Shown piece by piece: positions 10,569 through 22,100 of a DNA stretch of 64,000 nt. Below the pieces are notes generated by a model. That model saw only the letters and a program-made list of their open reading frames with translations, was not told the origin of the DNA and made no database searches. The translations under genes were made by a program, and so were the position numbers. Position 1 is the first letter of the stretch. The number at the start of each line of letters is the position of its first letter. The stretch lies in assembly GCA_034620365.1 (NCBI GenBank), contig JAQGEQ010000255.1, positions 558,001 to 622,000 of the forward strand, given 5' to 3'. The stretch comes from Pegea sp. RAD2-039. Lineage: Eukaryota > Chordata > Thaliacea > Salpida > Salpidae.

Positions 10569-10706
10569 ATGAGCTACAACTGTTCACTCAAAACTGTATT
10601 TAATGGTGAAATCTCACATGGTTGCAAAAACAAAAATGATCCAAAAATATATAATGACCAAGTAGAATTGTTGAAAGAGTTAGATATACATATTCTCAAT
10701 TGTTAA
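10569..10706 (+). CDS. 45-codon conserved ORF of unknown function (U1 copy)
   Basis: ATG to TAA, encoding MSYNCSLKTVFNGEISHGCK, then NDPKIYNDQVELLKELDIHI and LNC. Present and full-length in all four units that retain this region (20478-20615, 35057-35194, 47087-47224) with only a few substitutions (Asn/Lys, DP/GQ, Ile/Val, Glu/Lys). Could be a single exon of the gene that the Cys-rich exon belongs to, or a micro-ORF. No signal peptide or membrane segment. Confidence 0.35.
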   Translation: MSYNCSLKTVFNGEISHGCKNKNDPKIYNDQVELLKELDIHILNC

Positions 10707-11349
10707 AAGTAACATCAGATTACGCAGCATAGAGCGTCGCCATCTTTGGTGATTCAATCTGAAATCGGCACTAAGAAAAGAAGAAAGCTCAACAAAGATA
10801 CACAATCATCTAACAATCTTAATCATATCCATTAAAAATGCTGCTGGTTGTACTTTTCGCCCAAAGGCTTGATTAATTACCATAAAACCGTGATTCAGGA
10901 AATAAAATTACTTTCTGTCGCTATTTCGTGGTTTTAACTTGCAAATACTTCTTTTACTTTTATGTTCTTTCTTTTACATTGAACCCTCAAATCACTGCAA
11001 ATATTTTAACTTAATCTTTGCTTCTGATTTTTCCGATATCGTTTTCTCAAACTGCTTTTATTTACAAAATTATTTAAAAGTAATTACCTCTGATGCTCTA
11101 TTGCTTATCAGTTCAGCAACAATATTGAAGCATCAGTAGCTTTTGATATTTGTAATTAAAACATATTTATTTATATGTCTCTCTTAAAATGTATGAAATG
11201 AGCTTTTGTAATTTGTAAAAATTATTTAAAGATTTTGGCAGCTCAGAATCCAGCCCACAAAGTCTGAACTTATAACTTTTTGTCGTAAACCATATGCAAA
11301 TTCTTTGAACCAATACTCCATCAATAGATTTATTATTCAACAAGTAACT

Positions 11350-12181
11350 TTGGTTCTAGACTTTGGCATTACTCTATCATCTGACTTTAAATGGCGCAAT
11401 TATGTTTCTAAAATCTTTGGAAAATCAATCAACCTTGACTTCCTTATTATATAAACCTTTAATTCTAAAAACCCATGCTTTTTTATCAATCTTTTCAAAT
11501 TGTACGTACGTCCAATTCTTGAGTACAATGTCAGTGCATGGATGCCATATCAAGTTGGTGATATCAAAAAAATCGAATCTGTTCAGGCCACATTTACGAG
11601 ATTATTATGTAGAAAACTTAACATTAAATATGATAGTTATAAACATCGTCTCAGTTTCTTCAATTTAGATACTTTGGAAATCCGACGGATTAAATACGAC
11701 TTAATTCTTATTTTAAAAAGTATCCACAATTTAATTAATCTTCAGTTTGATTGTTTTTTTTTTATTAGTTCTTCCTTCAAGTTATATCAGCTCAGACGAC
11801 CTACTTTACATCTTAATAAGCCTATATCACCTGGTACATTTGTCAGAGCAAATATTTCTCATATCGCACAAATAGTACATGGAACCAGCTGCCATCAGAC
11901 ATTGCCATGTCGAAGTCACTCGGGTTGTTCAAGCAGAATTTGAACCGTTATAATATTGTCAACATTGTCATTTCTAAACTGTGATTTTTTTCTTTCTTAT
12001 ATTATTAACATTCCATGTAAATGTTCACTGTTATATGCTTTGAGTGATATCGAAATGCCATGTGTTACATCTTTTGCTTTCTATATTTTTGGCTAAATAG
12101 ATGTTATTTGTGAGAATGTGTGTTAGCGAGAGGTGCTCTCTTCAGGTACCCTCCTTCGTATTTATTGAAATAAATAAATGA
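11350..12181 (+). mobile_element. 5'-truncated LINE (CR1/jockey-like RT C-terminus), copy 1
   Basis: Encodes the end of a non-LTR reverse transcriptase: FGITLSSDFKWRNYVSKIFG, then LFKLYVRPILEYNVSAWMPY and IESVQATFTRLLCRKLN. After a frameshift near 11860 it reads STWNQLPSDIAMSKSLGLFK to a TGA at 11982-11984. The YVRPILEY...W.PY...IE.VQ..FTR pattern and the WN.LP...F...L end are typical of CR1/jockey-type elements. A nonsense codon (ATA TAA ACC, where U3 and U4 have AAG) and the frameshift make it dead. 3' UTR to about 12180 ends in GAAATAAATAAATGA. Where its 5' end lies within 10900-11350 is unclear. Confidence 0.8.
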
Positions 12182-15100
12182 ATTTGTATTCAAGCAATGG
12201 TTAACAGTTATTTACAAAACCAAATATGAAACGCACTAGTCATAGTTTTCAAAAATTAGTTTTATTTCTATGAATAATATAATTGTGGAATTTTTACAAG
12301 CATTTTGGTATTAAAAGTGAATTCAAATAGTGTTTTTATAATAAAAGAAGTGATGCGAATTATTTAAAAAAAATTTTACAACAGAATATGGTGTTTTATG
12401 TAAAATATATTTTCATTTTATGTAAAATGGTTGATTAGTATTTTGAAAAATTCACGACAAAGTTCAATATTCATTAAAATATAAAACTTCTAATTCTTGC
12501 GGTTTCTTTTATAATTTTTATAATATTTAATTCAATAAGCGATATGCGCGACAAATTACTAACAGTTTGTTACTTAAAATCCAATCAAAATAATGAAATG
12601 CAGAATGCCACGTCATCCAGGTGACGTCACTGTCGTTCCGGATCACTAATTTTCAACTTTCGCTTGTAGTGTTGCTTCGCGGGTTTTACATCGCTATTTC
12701 AAACAACTGCGGGACTCAATCATCACGTCATCATCCATTTGAAGAACAACAAACAAAGTATCTGAAGATCCAGTTAGATTGTGTGTCATCAGCTCTTCAA
12801 ATCATCGATCGTCCTTAATAGAGTCGTAGATAAGATCAAGTTATGATCTTAATAATGTATTCTGGTGACCTTATCATAAAATGAAGGAACACCAACAAGA
12901 ATCTGGGTCTTTTCTTCCACTGTCACTAACATCCGATATTTAGATCTTGTATAAGTAAATATTTTCACTATCCGGTATCCTTCCATATCTAGCTGATTTA
13001 TTCAAGTGTTCCCTATTTAGAGGAGGCATGAGATCAAGATTAAAGATGAAGACTACAGGATAAAGTCTTTCAGATAATGTCGTTACGTTTCTATGGTTAC
13101 CTACAAAGCTCGGTGATAAAACTCATCAACCAAAAACTAGTTAAATTAGAAATTAAAAACTTTGATTATTAATATTATGAATTATATTAATAAATGATAT
13201 GATATAAGTAAAGTTAATCAAACATTTCAATTTAATTTGAAGAAAAATGAAATCAATACAAGAGACATAGATAAAATTATTAAAAACTTTTAATATGAAA
13301 TTGAAGGAAATTATTTTCAAAAAATCATTTGGGTTTGTAAACTATTTTTTCATATACAGTTTAAATAAATGATAGTATTAGATAGTACTTTTAATGTTGA
13401 CGATACAATAACTTTCTTTGCTGTTAACGTTGCTTTGGTTAAAGTAAGTGATGACTTGGCAACTTGAACCATCAAGATCAATGTTTGCTTGAAAAATAAG
13501 AATTTATTGAAATGAAGATATTATTTGAGAAGTTTTTAAAAGTCAAGCTGCAAAAACGGCGTTTTTGAAATTCACGTGGTTTTTGATGATGTGTTGAAAC
13601 CATACCGCAGTTCATGATTTTATTCTTATCTAACCTTCCTGCAGTGTCATAAAAACTTACATTCTTTTTATGTAGAAACATAACTAAAATTGGTTTTGTT
13701 AATAGCAAAATAGATTCACAAAATTGTTATTTGTTTAGTATATAGATAACTTAGCAAAATTTTATAAACTATTTGTTTTTTAGTTGAAGATGAATTAAAA
13801 AGAATCATAATCAAAAATATATTCTATTTAATCTCCTTAATTATCATTTACTGAAAGAATTGCAAAAATATTTTAGAAAAAGTTAAATGTTTAATACCTT
13901 TAATTGAATTGAATTTTAAATGTTAGTTTTAATAAAAATGATTTTCAATTGACCAATTTTAAGATATGTTTCCTAACATACAACTTTTTGAAGTTCTCAT
14001 TATCAGGCATTCTTTTTTAATCTTCTTGTAAAAGTTTGATAATAACTTAAATAGAAAGTTTTAATGAAAAATAGTTTTCTGAATTCACTGCAATCTTGCA
14101 ATTTCATAAAAGAGTTTTATTTGCTTATAACCATTTTTGTCGCTGTCTATCTTATGTTTTCACGTGACAATTTATTTTTTGATTATTATCTGAAGATCGA
14201 ACTTTAAATCTTTTCAAAATCAAGGTTAACATTTAGTAAACTTTAAAAAAGATTTTAATAATTGGAAAAAGTTTTATTAAAACAAATTCAGTGTTAATAA
14301 ACTAATAGGGAAATTTTCTTTTCGAACTGCAAGTTTTTTATTATGTTGAAATATCTTTTATTTTATTTCTTTTATTTTTTGTTGTATTTTTATCCATACT
14401 AATGATAACATTAAAATTTCATGAAAACTTATTTATGAATTATTTTGATGTTCAAATTTATCTAATAAGTTTTATGTACAATTAAATTTATATGTCTTAT
14501 AGAGAAGTAAAGGTATTTAAGGATTTTTGTAGCTTATAAATAAAAGGTTTTAAAGTATATTTTAACAAAATTATTTCTCCATCACAACAGAAATTTTGAA
14601 TTTTATAATTTACTTGATAAGTGGTTCATAAGAGTGGAATTTTTTATATTTTTGTTTATTTTCTTTATTCACTTAAATAATATTGAACTATTCTCATAAT
14701 ATTTTAAAATAATTAATTAAATAAATATGTTTTATATTTCAAAGTTATATAGCATTAGATTAAAATAATTTTCCTTTACATAACAGTTGACTTATTATAC
14801 TTAAACTAATTCTTTCTGTCTAAATATTTCATCAATTTATATATAATTTTTGTATTTGGTAACTTCTTTTTCTAGCCCTAAGAAACTGTTTTTTATCTGA
14901 ATGTAAGAAATACTCTAACTGACAGCAAATTATAGATTTGGTTTTATATTTCAGGTTGTTATGTCATTTTAACTAAATTTAAAATAAGGCATTTGAAATC
15001 AGCAAATAGAATGCCAAGGTTTTTTTAAGATTAGTTGGAACTTGAATTGCAATATATGACTAAAAACTTTTTACTATTAATTAAATTATCAAAGAATATA

Positions 15101-17220
15101 ATCATAATAAAATTATGAAATTTTTTATGTTTAATCTGATTGTTTTTAAACAGCTAAATTTAATAAAAAAATTTAATAAAAATGATATGAACTTCAAACC
15201 TTACAAACTTCATCTGATACTGGATCAAAAAATTAAAAGGTTTGTGGTTTTTTATTTAATGTCTAAATATAATTTAGTGATTATAATACAATCTTTTTTT
15301 AATTACTTAATTTATCTATAAAACAATTAGTTTTTATTTCATTTGTGTGCAATTATATTGTTCTCTGTTCTATATAAAGATTGTATATTTTGTTATGTTG
15401 CAACCATGCATTAAATAATTAAATAAATTATTAATATGGTGTAAGCACAAATATTAATTATGATAATTATGAGACTTCAGAATTACATTTAGAATGATTT
15501 GTTATTCTCTAGTATTTTAAACACATATATATCATAAATTTATAATATAATGTTGTTGAATTATATTCTTATCATATTTAATCATTAACTTTCATCTCAA
15601 CAATTAACTTTAGATTGTTAAGAAATGCTTTTATTAAAAAAGCTAATATAAAAATTAATGAAAATTTTGGTGAAAAAATTCCAAAATTATATTAAGTTTA
15701 GAAAATGCGAAAGTTATTTGTGTGAATTAAAAAACTATTTGTTTAAAAATAAGAATAGCTGATATAATCAATCCTTCTATAGGCTTGATATATTAATAAA
15801 TTATAGAACTTTAAATTGACTTAACAGTTAGTTTATATATTTAATTATTTATCAAATCCAACTCTTTCAAACTTTTACCTTATATCGCTTTTTTAATAAT
15901 AATAAAAATAAATTGATTGAAACTTAATTATAATCAATTATCAGATGTGTGGTATTACTTAAAGAAAACCTTCTCCATTACAGGAAAGCAACTGCTCAAG
16001 CATTTGATAGATTATAGAAGAAAAGGATTCTAATCATTGATTATATGAAGTCAACCTCTGTGCATCTTGTAAGAATCAAAACACAATAACTTATAGGAAA
16101 ATTGTTTTATTTGCACTAAGTAACTACAGTTAAGAGAATCAAATTATACTTCAGGTAAAGTTGTTGTTACTCATATTTGTGACCTTTATTAAAAGTTATT
16201 GGTTGAATTTTCAATAAGAAATCTTGTGCAGGGTGTTCAGAAGTGTTGGAGAGACTCATCTTACTAGTACATTGACTTTTACGTTTTTATCGACCAACAA
16301 GACATCGTTACAAATAACATTTCTTTAAAACAACCTTGGTGTCCATGGTTAAGATGCTGAATATTCTTCTTGTTCTGCCATTTTGATTTGTAAGAACTTT
16401 TCGACTATCAAGTTAATAATCATTTATTTTATTAACAAACCTTCTTCACAGTAGTCAAGAGTGTTGAGAATTCTGTTATTTCAAGAACTTTCACTGATAA
16501 CTAGCTTCGATTATCTAAACCAACTAAAAAGTAACTTTTCTCAATTACACATCTTGTCCTTGGTGGTTAAAAGTACTGACACGTTTCTTAGAATCCTCAC
16601 AAGTTTTGTGTTTGATGTTTGAATCAGTTCTCTTCAGCTTATAGCATCTTCAAATACATAAACTATACAACAAATAATAGCGCAATAATGATTACTTATA
16701 CCTAAGCTAAACCTTAGGCTAGTGGTGAACGTGCTTCTGACTATAGTAGTTCTAGAACCTTGAATTTAACTTTTCTTTGAACGTTGTAATTAAACTTATT
16801 TCAATTTTGATGTCACTGAAAGTTTGCTGATTGGTTCAACAACTATTTTAAATTTTGGCAGGTTGCTATAATTACGTAACAGCATCTTTAAAGACGTGAA
16901 AATCGTGTCTGGCAGTCTTCATTTTATCTCTTTATTAACTAGAGGAATTTTACATCTATTATTCAATAAGAACTTTTGAAACTGAAAGTAGTTTGCCTAG
17001 AAAAAGAATTATCCAAATTCTAAACATTCGATTTCAGCGATTTTGGAGGAAGACTTTTGTGATGCTGCTTTACCTGATGCTTAAATAACTAGGGAAGGAA
17101 CAGAAGAAGATTAATATGATGATTTGTTGAAAGCTCAAAAAAGTCAGTTGAATTTGTTTTTAACTAAATTGAAATCAGTTTTTATTAAGTTTTTGTCACG
17201 ATATATTTTTATTGGTTGAA

Positions 17221-17261
17221 TGTTCTCTATGATCTTCATCGTCGGATTCGAATCCTTCCAT
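17221..17261 (-). pseudogene. M2 start remnant in U2
   Basis: Only the ATG (17259-17261) and about 13 codons of M2 exon 1 (MEGFESDDED...) remain, cut by the internal deletion of U2 at 17220/17221. Confidence 0.7.
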
Positions 17262-18312
17262 GATATCAGAAGTTTAGAAAACTGCGCAATATAAGAAGAT
17301 CAATTTTTACAAGATTTGTAAACTAATATCAATTCTAGAAGTCTTAATTAAAACATAAAATTGCTAGTACGTTTTACAAGAAGGATTTCCAATCTGTAGA
17401 TATCAGGCTTCATTTATTTTAAGTTTGAAGATTGATAAGACAAAAAAAATAGTAAGATTTATGTTATTTAAAAAGTATATAAATTCTTGCAACTATCTAT
17501 GATTTAGAAAACTTTTAGGAAAACTCAAAGGTTGAAATTAAATCTCTAAAAGTTGCATTGGTAGCTTCCTGGTATTTTTCACTTTTTTATTTTGATAAAA
17601 ATATGTAAGTTTTTACTGTGATTACTTTAACAGGTAAAGTCGCTCAGCATTTTGAAGATTTAAAGTATGATTAATATCTCGAGTTTTTCGTAAAAAATGA
17701 TTACTAGTCGATATCATATATAATAAAAATTGTTTTATGATTTCATTTCATAATCTTTTTACTTCACTAGAGTATGGTCGACTTTAGACTTAAGCTTTTT
17801 TACAATAAGTTTGCATTTTTTGACTTTGAAATTTTTCAGTTTTACTTTTTTATAGTTACTTATTTAAATCAGGGAATAGCTTAAAATAGAAGTAGAATCT
17901 GTAATTATCTAACCTGTAAGATATTTGAAGTAATATTTGAATTTTTTAGATTTTCAGGATTATTTGTAGGACTTTTGACAGTTTAATTTCTTACCAGAAG
18001 CTTGAAGAAACTTTTGAATCATGGTGAAAACCCGAAGTTCAGCAGAAAGTAACTAATTTTTAATATTTTATTTTTAAATATCCGTTTTTTATTTTACTAA
18101 ACTTTTTTATAATTTGTTTTAGTGGTAAATTTTAATTTCACGATAATTTGAGACAAAATTAAGACTTTAGTATCTAGGACACAATGTTTATTGTATAATT
18201 ATGAAAATGAGTCCAAATAATTTAAAAAAAAAATGAAATTGTTTAACTTATAAATTAATTTGTCAAATATATCCTTTTCGATAAGCAATATGTTGCAGAA
18301 TTTTGCCTGGAT

Positions 18313-18903
18313 TCAGTCCTCATCTAATGAGAACAAACATGGATACAACTTATTCTCATTGTAAGGAAGAACAACTTTTTGTACTGATCTGAGATCAAGA
18401 TTTTTGAGTTCGGGGATAGTAGGGACTTGAATATTTGCAATTTGAGGAGCAAGTGATTCTTCAAATTGGATTGGTTGATCTACATCACTTTCACTGTTAC
18501 ATCCAACTTGAAGATATTAATTTTCCTTTTTTCTTCTCTTCTTTGGATATGGTTCTTGAGAAGTTGTCACTGCTCGACTGACGACGGTGGTTGGGTTGAT
18601 CAGTTTGGTTTTTTCTTCATTTGGTGTTGATTGCTAAAAAAATAAAAAAAATAAAAGTTTGTAATAACGAATGTTGAAAATCGAATTTTGAATTTGACTT
18701 ACTTTAGGGGATTTACCCGAGTGTGATTAAAATAAAGTCTCATAGCCAGAGTTCTTAGATCGAAGTTTGACCGGCAGTTGATGTTTTTTAGTGTTTCTAA
18801 ACTTCATTGTTGATGAAGCAGCAAAAGACATCATTGGGTTAGAGGAGCTCAGAGACAATAAAGCATCGATCGCGTCGCATTCTTTTTCATTTAGATGAAA
18901 CAC
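18313..18903 (-). pseudogene. M1 copy in U2 (broken)
   Basis: Same two-exon layout as U1. The start codon reads GTG instead of ATG, exon 1 has GAA changed to TAA near its end, and exon 2 keeps the 6-A run (frame preserved) but carries the TAA also seen in U1 and U5. The GTAAGT donor and T-rich acceptor are retained. Confidence 0.7.
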
Positions 18904-18913
18904 GTTGCTGCTT

Positions 18914-18971
18914 CACGTGTTTGTTTTAAAGTATGTAGGTAATTTCTACTAAAAAGAAAATCATGACGTCA
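18914..18971 (-). promoter_or_regulatory. M1 upstream E-box + CRE (U2)
   Basis: CACGTG 18914-18919 and TGACGTCA 18964-18971, same spacing as in U1. Confidence 0.5.
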
Positions 18972-20477
18972 TACATCGAAAGTAGAAGCGAGAAAAAATC
19001 CAAATTACAACCAGCCTCATAAACATGAAGCAATCATGCTTCAGTTACGCGCAAAACATTTGTTAAGATCATTTAAGCACGTTGAAACAATATTTTTATT
19101 ATGTAAAAAAAATTACTTTTAATCTAAAAATGCATTCTCTTAGATAGATACTCAAAAGCAAACTTAAATTTTCTGTTGCTTTAAATAGTAAAACAAGAAT
19201 ATTACTTAAAACATAACAAGTAAAAACAGTAGCAGCCAATTTTAGCTAACTTCACTCACTCTTTTTCAACAGCATTAAATATTCAAAAAGTTATTTAGTC
19301 TGTTATAAGCAAAAAGATAACATACACAACCTTACATTCAGAAAACCTAATACTGTGCTATAGCTTAAACTACAGATACTATTTTCTTATAATAAACTTC
19401 AAGTTGTTTCAAAAGTTATTTAAAGATAACTGTTTAGACTTAAATTATTTGTGTTCATATAAACAAATAATATTTTAAATATTGTTTTACAGAATGTCAC
19501 AAATATTTCTATTATACATTTTTGGTACTGATTATTTAGTATTATCGTTTTGTATTTGTTACATTTGCTATATATAAAATGAAGTATTAATAAATGCTAT
19601 AATTTCATGTCAATGTTGCATTTAATATTTGTTTATTAACTTCTTCAGTATTAAAGTGTACATGATTCTTATACCTTCTATTCAAATGTTTTAATAAATT
19701 TTCACTAATGTTTGCCCTTGTGTATGTAAACATTTGTCCACTTATTATCATGAATTCTGTAAAAAGATGATTGATACTTCTGTTTTTGTATTGTATAATT
19801 TTTTGCGTCAAATGGTTTCTATATGTCTTTGTAAAAAATAAAAACAAAAAAAACATTCTACTTTTTTAAGAACTAGTAAGAGTTTTTATTATTGAAACTA
19901 TTGTACTAACAATACAAAATATTTATTGCAAAGTTTTTACAAAATATAAGCTTGGAAATTGTATAAACTTTATGTCTACAAATTATCGTTTATTAAATAA
20001 AGATATAACACGTGCAGAAAAACTTTCAGTTTGTTGTGTTTGCTGCTCAGAAATACTACCCAGCAACTTAAAACAGTAGCATCAAAGATATAAAACTCAA
20101 GATGAATATATAACTTCTCCCTATTATGAGCCACCTGCTTGAAATTGTACCTATTATACACCAAAATATCTCTTTTAAAGTTTCAAGTTTATTTTTTGAG
20201 TTCCATAAGTTTCAAGGTATAAACAAATAATCGTACATTCGGTCATACTAGTTTAGGAACTCAAGAAAATTGCTGCCTTGCTCATAATCTTTATATTTAA
20301 TCTGTGAGTAGTTTTAAAGGTTCATGATTAAAAACTGACCCCAACCACTTTTAAAATATCTATCGTATCGTGAGATTAGATTATTGGTGCTACTTTAATT
20401 TTCAGAGCTAAGCTATCCAGCGTCAAAACCAAAAGTATCAGAAAGTGCAAGTTTTTTCTATCGATTGAATTTATAAA

Positions 20478-20615
20478 ATGAGCTACAAGTGTTCACTCAA
20501 AACTGTATTTAATGGTGAAATCTCACATGGTTGCAAAAACAAAAATGGCCAAAAAGTATATAATGACCAAGTAAAATTGTTGAAAGAGTTAGATATACAT
20601 ATTCTCAATTGTTAA
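20478..20615 (+). CDS. 45-codon conserved ORF (U2 copy)
   Basis: Same length as in U1 and open throughout; differs by Asn to Lys early, DP to GQ in the middle, Ile to Val, and Glu to Lys. Confidence 0.3.
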   Translation: MSYKCSLKTVFNGEISHGCKNKNGQKVYNDQVKLLKELDIHILNC

Positions 20616-21260
20616 AACTAACAGCAGATTACGCAGCATAGAGCGTCGTCATCTTTGGTGATTCAATCTGAAATCGGTACTGTAAGAAAAGAAGAAAGCT
20701 CAACAAAGATACACAATCATCTAACAATCTTAATAATGTCCATTGAAAATGCTGCTGGTTGTACTTTTCGCCCAAAGGCTTAATTAATTACCATAAAACC
20801 GTGATTCAGGAATTAAACTTACTTTCGGTCGCTATTTCGTGGTTTTAACTTGCAAATACTTCTTTTACTTTTATGTTCTTTCTTTTACATTGAACCCTCA
20901 AATCACTGCAAATATTTTAACTTAATCTTTGCTTCTGATTTTTCCGATATCGTTTTCTCTAACTGCTTTTATTTACAAAATTATTTAAAAGTAATTACCT
21001 CTGATGCTCTATTGCTTAGAAATTCAGCAACATTATTGAAGCATCAGTAGCCTTTTATATTTGTAATTAAAACATATTTATTTATATGTCTCTCTTAAAA
21101 TGTATGAAATGAGCTTTTGTAATTTGTAAAAATTATTTAAAGATTTTGGCAGCTCAGAATTCAGCCCACAAAGTCTGAAATTATAACTTTTTGTCGTAAA
21201 CCATCTGCAAATTCTTTGAACCAATACTTCATCAATAGATTTATTATTCAACGAGTAACT

Positions 21261-22100
21261 TTGGTTCTAAACCTTGGCATTACTCTATCATCTGACTTTA
21301 AATGGTGCAATTATGTTTCCAAAATCTTTGGAAAATCAATCAACCTTGACTTCCTTATTATATAAACCTTTAATTCTAAAAACCCATGCTTTTTTATCAA
21401 TCTTTTCATATTGTACGTACGTCCAATTCTTGAATACAATGTCAGTGCATGAATGCCATATCAAGTTGGTGATATCAAAAAAATCGAATCTGTTCAGGCC
21501 ACATTTACGAGATTATTATGTAGAAAACTTAACATTAAATATGATAGTTATAAACATCGTCTCAGTTTCTTCAATTTAGGTACTTTGGAAATCCGACGGA
21601 TTAAATAGGACTTAATTCTTATTTTAAAAAGTATCCACAATTTAATTGATCTTCAGTTTGATGATTTTTTTTCTATTAGTTCTTCCTTCAAGTTATATCA
21701 GCTCAGACGACACACATTACATCTTAATAAGCCTATATCACCTGGTACATTGGTCAGAGCAAATATTTCTCATATCGCACAAATAGTACATGGAACCAGC
21801 TGCCATCAGATATTGCCATGTTGAAGTCACTCGCGTTGTTCAAGCAGAAGTTGAACCGTTATACTATTGTCAACATTGTCATTTCTAAATTGTGATTTTT
21901 TTCCTTCTTATATTATTAACATTCCATGTAATTGTTCACTGTCATATGCTTTGAGTGATATCGAAATACCATGTGTTACATCTTTTACTTTCTATATTTT
22001 TGACTAAATAGATGTTATTTGTGAGAATGTGTGTTAGCGATAGGTGCTCTTTTCAGGTACCCTCCTGTGCATTTATTGAAATAATTAAATAAATAAATGA
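21261..22100 (+). mobile_element. 5'-truncated LINE, copy 2
   Basis: Same fragment as copy 1 with the same TAA in the FLII/TFNSKN segment, an additional nonsense change (TGG to TGA at the Trp of SAW) and TAC to TAG in RRIKY. 3' UTR and A/T tail to 22100. Confidence 0.8.

Larger units (their letters stand above)
1..11952. repeat. Tandem macro-repeat unit U1 (~12.0 kb)
   Basis: First copy of the unit, head to tail with U2. Position 1 corresponds to 11953, 21864, 36427 and 48467. Contents in order: LINE 3' end 1-235, CRE palindrome 678-685, minus-strand coding-like islands 690-1740, AT-rich gene-poor DNA 1760-4860, remnant plus-strand gene 4867-5190, plus island 6019-6258, M2 pseudogene 6509-7355, orphan first exon at 8117, M1 pseudogene 8407-8996, islands 9698-10706, LINE fragment from 11350. 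U1 lacks about 250 bp near 5550 that U3-U6 carry. The AT-rich part shows only short ORFs and homopolymer runs. Confidence 0.95.
11953..21863. repeat. Tandem macro-repeat unit U2 (9.9 kb, internally deleted)
   Basis: Second copy, collinear with U1 until 17220. There the sequence jumps from the equivalent of U1 ~5290 to the equivalent of U1 ~7314, removing the plus island and nearly all of M2. The rest follows the unit order: CRE 12622-12629, minus islands about 12700-13710, AT-rich gene-poor DNA about 13720-16780, orphan first exon near 18020, M1 pseudogene 18313-18903, islands 19600-20620, LINE fragment 21261-22100. Confidence 0.95.
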
